64,000 nt of DNA from Ditylenchus dipsaci (taxonomy: Eukaryota; Nematoda; Chromadorea; Rhabditida; Anguinidae), in NCBI GenBank assembly GCA_004194705.1, contig SADC01000029.1:124001-188000 (forward strand), read 5' to 3'. The stretch's first letter is position 1. The number at the start of each line of letters is the position of its first letter. The notes under the pieces are model-generated. The model made no database searches and was not told the DNA's origin. It was given only the letters and a program-made list of their open reading frames with translations. Below are positions 48,901 to 56,340 of the stretch, in pieces. Both the position numbers and the translations under genes were made by a program.

Positions 48901-51900
48901 TAAAATTCATATAAAAAATTTAAATCTTTTTCAAATCTCTGGCACGCCTGGTTCGCGCCTTTTCTTTTTTGAAAATTGTGTTTCATCGCGCACGAACATG
49001 CCCCTTTAAAATAAGTGTCGGACCCTAGGTGGGAACGAACTTGAGGTGGGGGACGTTAAATCGAGGTTTGACTGTATTTTAATTTCGCGCAAATTTCTCT
49101 ACTGAACACAAATACAAGTTTTGAACCCCCGTGCCTGAAGAGTAACGGTTTCGCTTTTGTGGCTTTTCGCTTTCACAATTCTATTATCGTCAATATCGAT
49201 GTGTCAGGGTTTGAGCTATTTTTCAATTTTCTGAATGCAAACTGGAACACTTTTTTTAAGTTAGTTCTAACGTCCAAGCGTAAAAATAAGTTCAATAGGC
49301 CCGACTTTAAAGAAAATTGTAGAACGCTGAAAAATGTTTTATTTAAAATAAAAACAGCGCGAATAGGTGTACATTGAATCACTTACAGCTAGATACGAAG
49401 AGTCTGCGAAAAAATCAGAATGAATTGGTGCTGCGTTAGTGATCTGCTAACATGCTAAAACTTAATTCAACGATAGCAAATTTTAACTTGTGGGTTTCGT
49501 TAGAAAAAATACAGTCGACGCTTGAAAACCGAGGACACGCCAAAAGTTTATTCCTGCCTCGTCTCCGACACTTTTTTATTCCAGTTTTCGTCAATTTTTG
49601 CCAAACCTTATTCGTTGTTCTAGTTCAAAAAATTAGTAAGGATTCCTATTTTTGTGCGTGACGACAGTTTTTGCCGGAAAAACTGTAAACCTGAAAAAAG
49701 CTTTTTTTAAAGAAATGACGGCTTATCCAAGGGCACAGGTCTTAGTGGCGCGAAAAAATCATCCGGTGAAATCGTAATCCTTACCATTTTATGTATACCA
49801 AACTGAAGGATGAAGTATGGCAAAACATCTCGAAAACTGAGCTAAAAGTGTCGAACCCGAGACGGAGTCGAACTTGAGTGAGATGGAGGGTCATCGAATT
49901 TGACTTTATAAATTTCGAATCTAATTTTTGCTTGTTTCAGTTTATTTGAAGCCCAGCATCGCCGCAGATCCATAGTGCTGGTGGAAGAGTTGCGTGAAAA
50001 GCTTTCCAGGACAGTTGCCATCTTTATTGCAGTCAAATTTTTGATTCTCAGGTGTGTTTTCTTTGTTTCCTGCCTTTTTCTCCAACCAAAACTGTTGAAC
50101 TTTTACAAACAAAAATTTATTAAAAATTCACTTTTAAATTTTTAATTTATTCACTAACAAACCGATTGCGGACAAAGAAATCTATCAAGCATAAATTTGT
50201 ATCCAGGAACTTCAGCATGGCTTAATTTTTGTTTTGGCTGAACAATAAGCCAGACATTGCCGGAAGTGACATATTCCTGTAGTGTGCAAGATAAATTCAA
50301 TTTTTTTTGATGTTTCATGCTGCGAAAACGAATAATTGAAAAACTATAGTGCTACAGTTTTGTTAAGGGGGGGGGTGGGAGGTGGGCGTGCATTTCTTCT
50401 CTGTTTCTGGTCCCGCATGGATATCATTTTGGTTCGAATTCAAACACATTTAGAGGTTGCTGGTTCGAGTCCCAATAGCCGCACACTTATTTTTTACATT
50501 TTATTGTGAATTTGGTATCTGAATTATCCAAGGCTCTTGGAAGAACAGTAAAACATCAGATCGAGGATGCAGAACTGCTTAAACTAAGTTAGAGCCCAAA
50601 TTCAGGCAAACAGAAGCAATATTTTTCAAAGTTCCATGCTTTTCTTTGCTATGTAAACGTTATTTAACTGCCTTTTTCTCAAATAATTGTAATATGAAAA
50701 ATACTTCTAGTAGGATCTCTGTGCGGTTCTGAATCTAGAGATCAAATACCATGATTCGAGAAATCGAAAAAGAAATCATAAACTTTAGTCTATTGCATTA
50801 AATCGTTATATTGAGGCAGTTACTAACAACAAATAGATTCTAGAAACGATTCCGATTAATGAATTGATAACTTTCGCTTTAGAGCACATGGTATTTGACA
50901 CAACCACTAAAAAATATAAAAAATTGAAATGTGTGGTCATAGGGATTCGAACGAAACAGTCAGTAAACCTGATAGTGGGTAGGTAGATAAGCAGCTTCCT
51001 AATCGAAAAAATCATTTTATTTTTCTTAATTTTAGATTTTGGGTTCAAGGTTTTCTTTGAACAAAACGGAAAAATGCCCGCGTTATGTGAAAAATTGCCC
51101 GCGTTATGTGAAAATTGCCCGCGCTATGTGAAAAAGTGTCCGCGTTTTTTCGTTCTAGTCGAAAATGCGAAAAAGTGCTAGCTTTTTGTGAAAATGTGCT
51201 CGCGTTTTGTGAAACCGCTCTATAACAGGGACTGAGTCTGCATTTTCAGCAACCGTGTAATATGGTGCCATGGCATTTCGTCCAAAATTCAGTTCGTCCA
51301 AAGTCAATTCGTCCAAAGACAATTCGTCCAAAATTCAGTTCGTCCAAAAGTCAATTCGTCCAAAAGTCAATTCGTCCAAAATGCATTTCGTCCAAAAGTC
51401 AATTCGTCCAAAATGCAGTTCGTCCAAAATTCAATTCGTCCAAATTTTTATTTCAAGTCAAAATTTCACGAGAGAACCATTTCAACGATGACAGCATAAC
51501 TTCAACCGCTCAGAAACCTGTGCCAGAGTGGCCCATAGCCAAAATAAATCTGGTTTTGGGGTTTACTGAATGGGGACAGTCGTTTTTGCGAAAAAAGATA
51601 TAGCGAACCAGAATCGCAATGAGATCGGGTGAATCGCTCAGAATACTACCGAACATCCGAAGCTATCCTAAAACCACTGCTTAGGACGGTTCGCAGTAGT
51701 TTGCAATGTTCGGTGGTCAGATTCTGAGCGATTCATCCCGTCACAGTGCGATTTTGATTAGCTCGATCGTTTTTTCGCAAAAAATTGTCCACCCTTCAGT
51801 AAACCTCCAAAAACCGTTTTCATTGGTTTTCATCTCTGTGACATGGGGTTTGGACTCGAGGTAAATAGATCTCAGGTGAATTGTCTCTTAATAGGTTACA

Positions 51901-53880
51901 GGTCCGCAGTGAGAACTTTGGACTGAACCAACTAAACTAAAATCGCTAGAACTAAAATCGCTTCAAATCACTCTAATGAAACTCAAATCACCCCGAACCA
52001 ACCAAAATCATTTAAATGACCCCAACTACACCCTAAACAAGTCAGTTAGAATAGTTAAACTTTTTTGTGGTGATTTGAACGGGATCAAGATATTTGGGGT
52101 GGTTTGGGCTCGTTTTGGCTAATACAAAATATCTTTCTCCTTCCTTTCTCGAATATTATTTGTCGGGAAATCATGCATCACACCCATATAATTGACAGAA
52201 TGTCATTTACAGTTAAAAGCACAAAACCAAACAACGAAATTTATTGCCAAATAACGAGAAACAGACAATTTAATATCATCGAGATACTAGACACTAGCCT
52301 GCACAGGCGGCTCATAGGCATCTGGACAATAGGTAATCTCGCTATTTCCGAAGTGATGGCACCAGCAGTCTCGCCATGCATTTCCATCAGCTTGCCCATT
52401 TCGAACTTCGGCTTCTTGATGACCTTAACCTTGCGAATATAGACGTCTCGGAGAGGACCTGGTCTTCTTCACTTGGTGATCAGATGATAGCTTCAGGCTT
52501 ACTCATAGATGCGCCCCTTCAGGAAGTCACTGGCGATCTCTGAACGAATCAATTAAAGGGTGAAATGGAAATGCAATTTACTTGTTCCCTGAGACTTGTT
52601 GACGAATGTCTTCCCAATGGTGCGGTTCGTGAACATAGCCGGAGCTTTGACATCGTGCCACTCCCTAAGAAAGCAAGAAGCATAAATAAGAGAACCTTCC
52701 TGCCGCAGAAAAGATTACCTCCGGGTGAACGGATCAACCACCTTCTTCTTAAATCCCTCCTTGCTCATCTTCTTATTTTTGCCGATAGCCATGCTTGCTT
52801 TCAACTGCTAAAACCAATTTATTTACCAATAGAAACTATGAATCGAAAATATGAAAGCATAAATAAAAACAATAATCGGATGAATGTCTCAATCAAATCT
52901 TGATCAAAAGGGTGTTGAAGTCGTAGTCCAAAAGACGTGGTACTTAGGTGACTTAAGGAGAAACGGTCAGGTGATATTATTTGGTAGTGCCTACATATCG
53001 GTACGCAGGTGGAAGTGGATCAATAGAGATACTGCCGGACTTCATCATGTTGAAATTTGGACGAATTGCATTTTGGACGAAATGCATTTGGACGAATTGG
53101 CTTTTGGACGAACTGACTTTTGGACGAACTGACTTTTGGACGAATTGAATTTTGGACGAATTGTCTTTGGACGAATTGAATTTTGGACGAACTATATTTT
53201 GGACGAACTGACTTTGGACGAACTGAATTTTGACGAAATGCCATGGCACCGTGTAATATACTGTTCATTTACTACAAATTACTGCAGTTCGAACTTCATG
53301 AATTACGCTCGTGTAAAGCATAAGGAATATAACATGTTAATCCAAACGGGCATTTTTTCACAAAAAAGCGGACAGTTTTTCGAAAAAATGACTTCCTAAC
53401 CAAAATAATTATTTTATTTTTTGTTAATTTTAGATTTTGGGTTTGAGGTCTTTTTTTATAAAGTTCATGTTATTTCTAAGAAATTGTCAAATAGATTAAG
53501 TGCAACCCAATTTATAAAAAATTCATTTTTATACCATGAACTATTCTAAAAATACAGTTATCTATTTTACAGAAGTCTACCGATCTTCTTTGACATCTAC
53601 GAGACTTTTTATGGCATTGAATCTTTTGGTATAGTGCTGTCCATCCTGGTCCGCATCTCTGATTTCGGTGTGGTTCTCAACGCTGCACCAATTCACTGGC
53701 TTATTTCGGTAAATACAACGAAATTAATTTCCTCCCACTCTAAAAAATATTCTTTTTTCAGGCAAGACTGGTTGGTTTGAGATGCGTTTGCGAGACAGAC
53801 TGATGAAAAGAGGCAGAGCCCAGGTCAAAGCCCACATCAAAATGGAACTCCTTGCTCAAATCCAAATTCTTTTAGTCTAG
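39623..53880 (+). CDS. Nine-exon class A GPCR, FMRFamide-receptor-like
   Basis: Plasma-membrane neuropeptide-type receptor, assembled by me from consistent splice sites. Exons: 39623-39998, 41371-41537, 44134-44214, 44259-44397, 44446-44579, 44927-45048, 49941-50051, 53573-53708, then a last exon from 53762 or 53767. All junctions are GT..AG and keep frame, giving 422 residues plus a 13- or 37-residue tail. Order: glycosylated N-tail (N-L-T, N-E-T, N-C-T), TM1 [14 protein letters not shown]2 with LCDAF holding the expected Asp, TM3 TLLVVFITF, then QRF where DRY or ERY is usual, TM4 [21 protein letters not shown]2 ending [13 protein letters not shown]5, an ICL3 with [17 protein letters not shown]6 without the usual CWxP, TM7 with NAAPIHW in place of NPxxY. 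The TAS..LLVV..TFQRF and KARR..LFEAQ..RR patterns resemble FMRFamide/DMSR receptors (known family features); ligand is inference. Introns 2, 6 and 7 are 2.6, 4.9 and 3.5 kb and full of transposons. Upstream Met 39488 is also in frame. Confidence 0.82.
40129..40370. mobile_element. MITE in GPCR intron 1
   Basis: Arms GTTGCAACGGCAACCGGACA and inverse TGTCCGGTTGTCATTGCAAC, then CGCGGACGAAAGTTTTGTTA and inverse. Inner TCAGGATCA pair. Confidence 0.65.
41371..41537 (+). CDS. GPCR exon 2: TM2 and ECL1
   Basis: Acceptor TTTATTACAG|CATTG, donor TCC|GTAAGC. It encodes [20 protein letters not shown], an amphipathic TM2 with the conserved acidic residue, then a first outer loop ending [13 protein letters not shown] that runs into TM3 across the intron. 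No Cys is present at the usual TM3 disulphide site, as in some FMRFamide-type receptors. Confidence 0.8.
42253..42566. mobile_element. MITE with ACGTACTTCGAG ends (GPCR intron 2)
   Basis: Outer arms ACGTACTTCGAG and CTCGAAGTGCGT. Inner CGTGAACACCTTTGAACTTG pairs with CAAACTCGAAGGTGTTCACG. Same motif as the hairpin at 21792. Confidence 0.5.
43124..43555. mobile_element. Poly-C-ended MITE, divergent copy (GPCR intron 2)
   Basis: CGCTACTATGATATACCCCC start and GGGGGGTATATCAAAATACC end with CACTCCTAAAAATCTTGATT inside. A GGCGCCGGCGCC block lies at 43270-43332, suggesting another insertion. Confidence 0.55.
44134..44214 (+). CDS. GPCR exon 3: TM3 and ICL2
   Basis: Acceptor TTTTCAG|ACC, donor ATG|GTACAG. 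Encodes [20 protein letters not shown], the TM3 end and its cytoplasmic motif. The acidic residue of DRY/ERY is Gln here. The next intron is only 44 bases (44215-44258), against a 2.6-kb intron in front. Confidence 0.82.
44259..44397 (+). CDS. GPCR exon 4: ICL2 and start of TM4
   Basis: Acceptor TTTACAG|GAC, donor CCAG|GTGGAG, phase 1. Encodes a Ser/Arg-rich loop ([17 protein letters not shown]... [15 protein letters not shown]), unusually long for ICL2 and containing RRVSS, a possible basophilic-kinase site (inference). Intron 4 is 48 bases. Confidence 0.72.
44446..44579 (+). CDS. GPCR exon 5: TM4 and ECL2
   Basis: Acceptor TTTCAG|TATTTG. Encodes [20 protein letters not shown] then VDCFNYVEQ and PTVLRQSQT. 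The ECL2 Cys is present although no TM3 partner is visible. Donor ACT|GTACGC is non-optimal but joins to TAC AAT so that [14 protein letters not shown] matches the usual P-T-x-L-R...Y layout; reading on past the donor gives low-complexity sequence to a stop at 44687. Confidence 0.75.
44927..45048 (+). CDS. GPCR exon 6: TM5
   Basis: Acceptor TTTTTCAG|TAC, donor AGAAG|GTCAGT, phase 2. Encodes [20 protein letters not shown]... ending [13 protein letters not shown], a TM5 followed by the basic start of ICL3. A Pro sits in the TM5 middle as expected for class A receptors. Confidence 0.8.
45626..45904 (+). other. Unassigned open frame in GPCR intron 6
   Basis: 93-codon open stretch after an AG at 45609. 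Composition is protein-like ([20 protein letters not shown], then [20 protein letters not shown]) with mixed charged residues, unlike the AT-rich surroundings. It lies between the TM5 and TM6 exons but inserting it would break the KARRS-LFEAQ join. A hAT MITE (45846-46116) now interrupts its 3' end. I do not recognise it; another captured gene piece or an alternative exon are both possible. Confidence 0.3.
45846..46116. mobile_element. hAT-type MITE
   Basis: 271-bp palindromic element with exact 8-bp duplication GTTCCGGG (45838-45845 and 46117-46124). Ends CAGTGTTCTCAATAGTCAGA and inverse; interior built of AGTCAGAA / TTCTGACT repeats. An 8-bp duplication with CAG..CTG ends fits hAT. Confidence 0.88.
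46178..47216. mobile_element. Foldback MULE-like element with TGCCCCCTAATT tandem ends (GPCR intron 6)
   Basis: 1039 bp flanked by the exact 9-bp duplication ATTTCTTAA (46169-46177 and 47217-47225). The termini share GG..TATTTAATTCTGCCCC. Each arm has four to five degenerate units of AATGCCCCTAATTTTCTGAA, then about 400 bp of inverted repeat containing CTTGGATTGGTCAGAATCCC, a G12 run and TTAATCGCTCAGAATTCCAG. The core resembles those at 33.4-33.8 and 51.5-51.8 kb. Possible hairpin-forming RNA in the intron. Confidence 0.85.
47628..47830. repeat. 39-bp minisatellite, five copies (GPCR intron 6)
   Basis: Unit GGGATCTCATGCATACTTTC plus AGGACATCCAACCCAGCCC. The period is a multiple of 3, so frames on both strands stay open ([13 protein letters not shown] repeated); this is a by-product and not a gene. 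Confidence 0.85.
47912..49074. mobile_element. pogo-type element interrupted by a large foldback (GPCR intron 6)
   Basis: TA-flanked. Starts CAGTCAAACCTCAATTTAAC and ends with the inverse TTAAATCGAGGTTTGACTG. Inner arms at 47930-48170 match those of the element at 31.4-32.1 kb (GTTCG..CCC.C.TAGGGTCCG; GATTCCGATTTTGCCCATCG). At about 48208-49010 an unrelated foldback is inserted. Confidence 0.8.
48208..49010. mobile_element. Foldback element nested in the 47.9-kb pogo element
   Basis: Arms GGGCATGTTCATGCG..GATGA and GTGTTTCATCGCGCACGAAC, continuing through GCGCGAACCAGGCGTGCCAG and GCAATTGTGTGTGCAGCGAA on both sides. Inner arms carry GAACCAAAGGCT and CGAGGGATAACC near 48460-48520 and 48690-48760. 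Each arm is over 300 bp. No coding evidence despite open frames produced by symmetry. Confidence 0.7.
49512..49905. mobile_element. Decayed pogo-type MITE just upstream of GPCR exon 7
   Basis: Left end TA + CAGTCGACGCTTGAAAACCG then TCCGACACTTTTTT. The right end is decayed (GTGTCGAACCCGAGACGGAG, then AATTTGACTTTATA). The paired GGATTCCTATTTTTG and AATCGTAATCC blocks inside match the family at 31.4 kb. It lies only about 35 bases from the acceptor of exon 7. Confidence 0.55.
49941..50051 (+). CDS. GPCR exon 7: ICL3 and TM6
   Basis: Acceptor TTGTTTCAG|TTTA, donor CTCAG|GTGTGT, phase 2. Encodes [20 protein letters not shown] then [17 protein letters not shown]. The basic ICL3 end leading directly into TM6 is typical of peptide GPCRs; the TM6 proline is absent. 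The exon sits 4.9 kb from exon 6, just past a pogo-type remnant. Confidence 0.78.
51062..51225. repeat. Tandem repeat of TGCCCGCGTTATGTGAAAAA (GPCR intron 7)
   Basis: Six to seven degenerate units of about 20-21 bp. Resembles one arm of a tandem-TIR element; a decayed counterpart (GGGCATTTTTTCACAAAAAA) is at 53350-53385, beyond the RPS3A-carrying element. Confidence 0.7.
51276..51446. repeat. Left tandem-repeat arm of the RPS3A-carrying element
   Basis: Consecutive units of CAATTCGTCCAAAAGT with small variants (CAGTTCGTCC, CATTTCGTCC). Unit length alternates between 15 and 17 bases. The inverse array is at 53058-53240. Confidence 0.9.
52357..52792 (-). pseudogene. RPS3A: Captured ribosomal protein S3A (eS1) gene fragment
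   Basis: Minus-strand exons: 52792-52719 ([20 protein letters not shown] plus PFTR), 52664-52582 ([20 protein letters not shown] plus VNKSQGT), 52539-52503 ([13 protein letters not shown]), then after a deletion about 52447-52357 ([20 protein letters not shown] plus [10 protein letters not shown]). These match the N-terminus and C-terminal end of eukaryotic RPS3A (eS1). Introns of about 54 and 42 bases with good GT..AG are still present, so this was copied from genomic DNA and is not a retrocopy. Roughly residues 80-190 are missing and the last piece is out of its normal context. It sits between the tandem-repeat ends of a transposon and in antisense to the GPCR intron. Confidence 0.85.
53058..53240. 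repeat. Right tandem-repeat arm of the RPS3A-carrying element
   Basis: Units of TTTTGGACGAATTG, the reverse complement of the array at 51276-51446, running to the terminal inverted repeat at 53233-53250. Confidence 0.9.
53573..53708 (+). CDS. GPCR exon 8: ECL3 and TM7
   Basis: Acceptor ATTTTACAG|AAGTC, donor TTTCG|GTAAAT, phase 0. Encodes [20 protein letters not shown] then [20 protein letters not shown] and IHWLIS. TM7 ends NAAPIHW where NPxxY or NSSxNFxIY is usual. Confidence 0.78.
53762..53880 (+). CDS. GPCR exon 9: helix 8 and cytoplasmic tail, two possible acceptors
   Basis: The junction reads TTTTTTCAGGCAAGACTGG with AGs four bases apart. Using CAG|GCA gives a 13-residue tail ending at TGA 53801-53803. 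Using CAAG|ACT gives [20 protein letters not shown]..., an amphipathic basic helix 8 like those of GPCRs, ending at TAG 53878-53880. I prefer the second on protein grounds and the first on splice-site grounds. A donor-like TAG|GTAAGT overlaps the second stop. Confidence 0.55.
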
Positions 53881-54286
53881 GTAAGTGACTGACTGCTTCT
53901 ATTTCACTGATACTTTGAAAAAGTGCCACATTTTTAGGCAATCGCGCGAAATCCCCAGCTCTAATGGTCTGTACTCGACTCGACATTTGAGCAATCCACC
54001 CTCTCCACTCACTCTATGCAAAACCCGTCCAGTGGTCGAGCTGGCGCCTGCATTCAATGACACTCCTGCAAAAGCTCAAAATTAAAATATTCGGCTAATT
54101 TATTGGAGAAAGAATTGGGTACGCCCTCCAGCTGATTCGAACTGTCGAGTCAGTAGGATTAAAAGTGGCTACAGCAGCAGCTAAACCAATTGTCCACATG
54201 ATCACTAGACCACGACTTGTGGTTAATGTCTACATATTATTGGTATTGAAAAAAGTTTTTCAACTTTTTGCCTAATGGCTAATATG

Positions 54287-54742
54287 CAGAGCTTCGAATG
54301 AAGATTTTTAAAAAAGGGCATTTGGTTAAAAAAAGGACATTTTGACTGTTTTTGAAGTGAAAAGGTTATTGTATCCAGTGCTTGTTGCCATTTTGAAGCG
54401 AAAAAAAAGATTTTGACTAAATTTTCCAAAAAAAAACATTTGGGTGCCAAAAAAAGGACAAATACCGTTTATCCTCTAAAATAGCCCCCGGGGCTATTTT
54501 ATTCAAACCTCCAATTTCAGAAAAATTTGAATTCGATTTCGAGATTTTTGGTGAAAATTAAGAATCTAAAAAGTGGAATCGGTAGAGCTCGTGGGAGTTA
54601 AGAAAACGTATCAAACAGCTTTGCAAAATATTTACTCTGCTCCGAGATAAAGACCCTCAAAGTAGAGGGGGGGGGCTATTTTGGAAGGAGGGCTATTTTA
54701 GAGGAAATACGGTATTTTTAAAAAGGACGATTCGAAGCCCTG
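54287..54742. mobile_element. hAT-type MITE with a nested MITE
   Basis: 456 bp, exact 8-bp duplication CTAATATG (54279-54286 and 54743-54750). Ends CAGAGCTTCGAAT and CAGGGCTTCGAAT. The interior (GTGCTTGTTGCCATTTTGAA) is related to 17.97-18.05 kb and 62.83-62.9 kb. A second element sits at 54473-54714. Confidence 0.85.
54473..54714. mobile_element. MITE with TACCGT..CCTCTAAAATAGCCC ends
   Basis: Starts TACCGTTTATCCTCTAAAAT and ends with the inverse TTTTAGAGGAAATACGGTA. A G9 run precedes the right end. Nested within the hAT MITE 54287-54742. Confidence 0.75.
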
Positions 54743-55339
54743 CTAATATGGATCAAGTTTAAAAATGTCTAAACTATTGTAATATTCTAAAGTTCTCAGC
54801 AGTTTTTTTCTCACTTATATTTTTTGTCAAAGCTTTATACGGGTATCTGAATTTTTTTCTTTTTCAAACTGAGTGTCCACTTGTCTTTTTGTAATTACTT
54901 CTTTTTGCTATTGTAAAAATAAATAAATTTCAAGCTTATTTATTAGTCGCAAACAGAATAACATACTTTTGATAATCATTGTTAAATAAAATCTCAGGGC
55001 CTGTCCATTACTAACAAGGGCTTGCAAACGACTTTTGTTTCGAAAATTGTTGATCATCGGAGCGTCTGAGTAGGAGCATTTTAAAATATTTCGTAATGTG
55101 AGTTAAGTGACTCCTAAGTATTTTGTACATGCTTTAAAGGCTGGACTTATTATACCAACTCGCCTAAAGAGTAGTTTTCAACGTTTTAGCACTTAAAACG
55201 TGCAGAAAACATTTTTTAGGGCGCAAAAAGGCATTTGCACAAAAAATTTCAAAAATTTTGACTTTTTTCTTTGGAGGACCAAGGCAAAACACCTGCAGAG
55301 GGTAACTGGACACCTGGTCTTGTTCATTTTACCTTGTTT

Positions 55340-55640
55340 TTGTCACTGAAGCAAGGCAAAAAAGCGTCTATATGCATTTTGATGAAGAGTCTCGCTTGGA
55401 ATCATGCCTAAGCTATTTGGGTGTGCGCATCTCAACTCCAAGCCCCCTGTGCCCCTCGGCGGTTTGAAAGCCCTTGTTAGTAATCTAACTCTCAAGCACC
55501 CTGCGCCCCCTTCGGGGGCGCAGGGGCTTGGGGCTTGGGGTTGAGATGCGCACACCCACATACCTTAGACACAAATCACTCGAAAGTAACTGTGGATTCA
55601 TAAAAAAGTATGCATGCTAGAATTTTTTATGCAGTAGGCC
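55340..55640. repeat. GC-rich hairpin family, copy with internal insertion
   Basis: CCTAAGCTATTTGGGTGTGC, GCATCTCAACTCCAAGCCCC, loop TGCGCCCCCTTCGGGGGCGC, then GAGATGCGCACACCCACATA. The left stem carries GAAAGCCCTTGTTAGTAATC, inverse to 55010. Confidence 0.72.
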
Positions 55641-55656
55641 CAAGTTAACAAAACTA

Positions 55657-56340
55657 CAGTGCGTTTCATAATTTACAGGCACCCCTTTTTAGGTGTTTAG
55701 AGACATTTTTAAAGAAAATAAAAATCTGTCTTTACAGAAAGCACAAGCATAGTCGATAACCTAGTAATTATGCAAAAATATTGGGGATGTTGGGTTATGA
55801 AAAAAATATGACCGAAAATTCAAATTACCACCGTTTCATAATTTTACAGGCAGTTAGAGTAAAAGCTGTATTCATAACATGATTCTTGTGTATTCTTAAT
55901 TTTTACTGTCTTTTTGTAAGCCCTCTTCCTTAGCTACAATTAGGTAGGTCAAACTTATTTTTTGATTATTCTAGGAAAAGTTATGACCATCAACATAAAA
56001 GCGTCGATTTCTAGTCAAAATAAAGAAAAATCTAAGGAAAATGACTGTTTGGCCACATAAATAATAGCTTTTCTCAATACTTGTCGATGAAAAGATAAAA
56101 TCCATTGCATGATTCAAAAGCTCTTTGATTTCTCTACATAATGACATGTTGACTGTTGTTTTATAAAAATACAGGGCTGAGAAACGGACGGTTGAATTTC
56201 GACAAGACAAAACAGGCTAAAAATAAGGCAAAAAGAGGGGTTTTTACTTACTTAACTTCAACCGTCCGTTTCTTATTTTCTTTAAAAAATGTCTTTAAAC
56301 ACCTAAAAAAGGGGTGCCTGTAAAATTATGAAACGCACTG
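55657..56340. mobile_element. Tc1/mariner-type MITE
   Basis: 684 bp, TA-flanked. Ends CAGTGCGTTTCATAATTTAC and inverse. TTTAGGTGTTT continues in both arms, and a second CCGTTTCATAATTTTACAGG copy lies at 55833, recalling an IR/DR layout. A GAAACGGACGGTTGAA hairpin is at 56180-56272. Confidence 0.82.

Larger units (their letters stand above)
51264..53250. mobile_element. Pack-MULE-like element with TTCGTCCAAA tandem ends and an RPS3A capture
   Basis: A 1987-bp element in GPCR intron 7, flanked by an exact 9-bp duplication GTGTAATAT (51255-51263 and 53251-53259). The termini are a clean inverted repeat GGTGCCATGGCATTTCGTC. Next come inverted arrays of a 15-17 bp unit (AATTCGTCCAAAAGTC), about eleven copies on the left to 51446 and about twelve on the right from 53058. 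The left interior (51485-51840) is a foldback core related to those at 33.4 and 46.3 kb. The right interior holds ribosomal protein S3A exons on the minus strand. No transposase. Confidence 0.88.

Noticed and set aside
50452..50490. tRNA-like GCTGGTTCGAGTCCCAATAG
   Set aside because: Has a B-box-like core, but the T stem does not pair and no acceptor or D arm is present upstream.
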